Of a stretch of DNA of 14,773 bases, positions 13,866 through 14,773 are shown piece after piece. The stretch comes from an uncultured Muribaculaceae bacterium (GTDB taxonomy: Bacteria; Bacteroidota; Bacteroidia; Bacteroidales; Muribaculaceae): assembly GCA_910583795.1 (NCBI GenBank), contig CAJTZQ010000011.1, positions 1 through 14,773 of the forward strand, written 5' to 3'. The notes under the pieces were generated by a model. It was not told the DNA's origin. It saw only the letters and a list, made by a program, of their open reading frames with translations, and searched no databases. The translations under genes were made by a program, and so were the position numbers. How positions within the stretch are numbered: position 1 is the stretch's first letter; every line of letters starts with the position of its first letter.

Positions 13866-14773
13866 ATGGAAAAAGAAATAAGATATGGTGTCGGAGAGCA
13901 ATCATTTGAGGTAATGATAGAAGGAGGATTCAAATATGTGGACAAAACTTCCTTTATTGAAAAAATCATTAGGAAAGGTCAGTACTATTTCCTCGGACGC
14001 CCGCGACGATTCGGGAAAAGCCTTTTCCTTTCCACTCTCAAATGCTTTTTCCAAGGTCGGCGTGAGCTCTTCAAGGGGCTTTATGCCGACACGATGGACT
14101 GGGACTGGAGACCCAGACCCGTTCTATATATCGACCTCAATATAGAAAAATACCAGCGCGACACTGATCTCAAGGAGGTGGTGGAGAGCATGTTGAGGGG
14201 ATGGGAAAAAGAGTATGACGTCATTCCATTGTCTAACAATATCTCCATAAGGTTCAGGGAAATAATTGAAGCGGCATATAAGAAGACAGGCGAAAGGGTC
14301 GTCATTCTTGTCGACGAATACGACAAACCCTTGGTCAGCAACCTTCACAACAACAGGATGTTTGAATACTATCGAGATGAGCTGGCGTCTTTGTATTCAA
14401 ACTTCAAAAGCAGCGCGGAATATATCAGGATGGTATTCCTGACCGGTGTCAGCAGGTTCGCCCATCTGTCGGTATTCTCCGGGCTGAACAACATCGACGA
14501 TATCTCTTTTGACGATAGATACAGTTCAATCTGTGGAATATCCGAAAAAGAACTTTATTCTGATTTTGAGACCGGAATAAATATCCTCGCAGATAAATAT
14601 GGATTATCATCACAAGAAATAAAACATGAATTAAAAGAAAGATACGACGGATACAGGTTTTCTGCCAACGGCGAAGACATCTATAATCCTTATTCAATTG
14701 TTAACGTCATGAATAAGGAGGAGTTTCGCAATTATTGGATGCATTCGGGACAAGCAACGCTGCTTATGCAACA
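13866..14773 (+). CDS. AAA-ATPase-like / PD-(D/E)XK (DUF1703) family protein, 3' end outside the window
   Basis: The first 302 codons are present and the frame is open to the edge. The N-terminus (FKYVDKTSFIEKII; YYFLGRPRRFGKSLFLSTL) and Walker A-like GRPRRFGKS at residues 44-52 are diagnostic of the AAA-ATPase-like family (PF09820). The Walker B region is VVILVDEYDKPLV (145-157), followed by FLTGVSRFAHLSVFSGLNNI and ERYDGYRF. Complete members have about 520 aa with a C-terminal PD-(D/E)XK nuclease-like domain, which would lie past 14773. They occur in many copies in Bacteroidales genomes; their role is unproven, and defence or mobile-element functions have been suggested. It has its own promoter and is separated from GH92 by a terminator. 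Confidence 0.9.
   Translation, partial: MEKEIRYGVGEQSFEVMIEGGFKYVDKTSFIEKIIRKGQYYFLGRPRRFGKSLFLSTLKCFFQGRRELFKGLYADTMDWDWRPRPVLYIDLNIEKYQRDTDLKEVVESMLRGWEKEYDVIPLSNNISIRFREIIEAAYKKTGERVVILVDEYDKPLVSNLHNNRMFEYYRDELASLYSNFKSSAEYIRMVFLTGVSRFAHLSVFSGLNNIDDISFDDRYSSICGISEKELYSDFETGINILADKYGLSSQEIKHELKERYDGYRFSANGEDIYNPYSIVNVMNKEEFRNYWMHSGQATLLMQ

Noticed and set aside
13866..14773. AAA-ATPase-like gene as part of a new defence system
   Set aside because: This family is abundant and scattered in Bacteroidales, and no partner gene is visible before the window ends.

Overview
The window looks like chromosomal DNA of a gut Bacteroidales, possibly Muribaculaceae. Evidence: Bacteroidetes-type promoters (-7 box TAnnTTTG) stand before most genes; there is a BF3164-type lipoprotein, a PAS-LuxR regulator, an AAA-ATPase-like/DUF1703 gene, and secreted glycan-degrading enzymes typical of polysaccharide utilisation loci. 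The genus is a guess. No rRNA, tRNA, CRISPR array or intact transposase was recognised.

Left part (1-4300), regulatory genes and gene fragments. An intact lipoprotein gene (60-1133, -) is followed by a 164-bp MITE-like element (1151-1314). Next is a chimeric remnant: the first ~230 codons of an outer-membrane TonB-type receptor (-) joined out of frame to a 62-codon piece of a YhcG/DUF1016 gene. A secreted esterase (2353-2832, -) is cut off before its nucleophile. The receptor and esterase fragments share a 97-bp upstream region (2216-2312 and 2846-2942) that contains a two-armed inverted operator. In the second copy the operator sits exactly midway between divergent promoters, for the esterase (-) and for an unrecognised 177-aa protein (2992-3525, +). 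That protein converges on and overlaps a PAS-LuxR regulator (3517-4275, -). The regulator's own promoter carries a CRP/FNR-like palindrome at activator spacing.

Middle (4300-5341). A doubtful small HTH ORF is followed by about 700 bp without a convincing gene. This stretch holds a second CRP-like palindrome, several short repeat families, a possible + strand promoter and a strong + strand terminator (5164-5207).

Right part (5342-13771), a mannan/glycan-degradation locus. A leftward run encodes an unassigned 738-aa secreted GH42-like protein, a GH76 endo-alpha-1,6-mannanase lipoprotein, a shortened ManA-like protein without metal ligands, and a GH78 alpha-L-rhamnosidase remnant whose N-terminal domains are deleted. 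Divergent from it is an intact GH92 alpha-1,2-mannosidase (11376-13694, +) ending in a strong terminator. The two divergent -7 boxes flank a 42-bp dyad at identical 32-nt distances, so the two arms are probably co-activated. The inferred scheme is that GH92 removes alpha-1,2-mannose branches, GH76 cuts the alpha-1,6 backbone, and the ManA-like gene is a relic or rewired link to mannose-6-phosphate metabolism. No SusC/SusD pair or PUL regulator is inside the window.

The right edge (13866-14773) carries the first 302 codons of an AAA-ATPase-like/PD-(D/E)XK gene with its own promoter. The main themes are two perfectly symmetric divergent promoter regions, a cluster of genes shortened by deletion, and 7-bp short tandem repeats at several sites. 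I did not find a clearly new multi-gene system.
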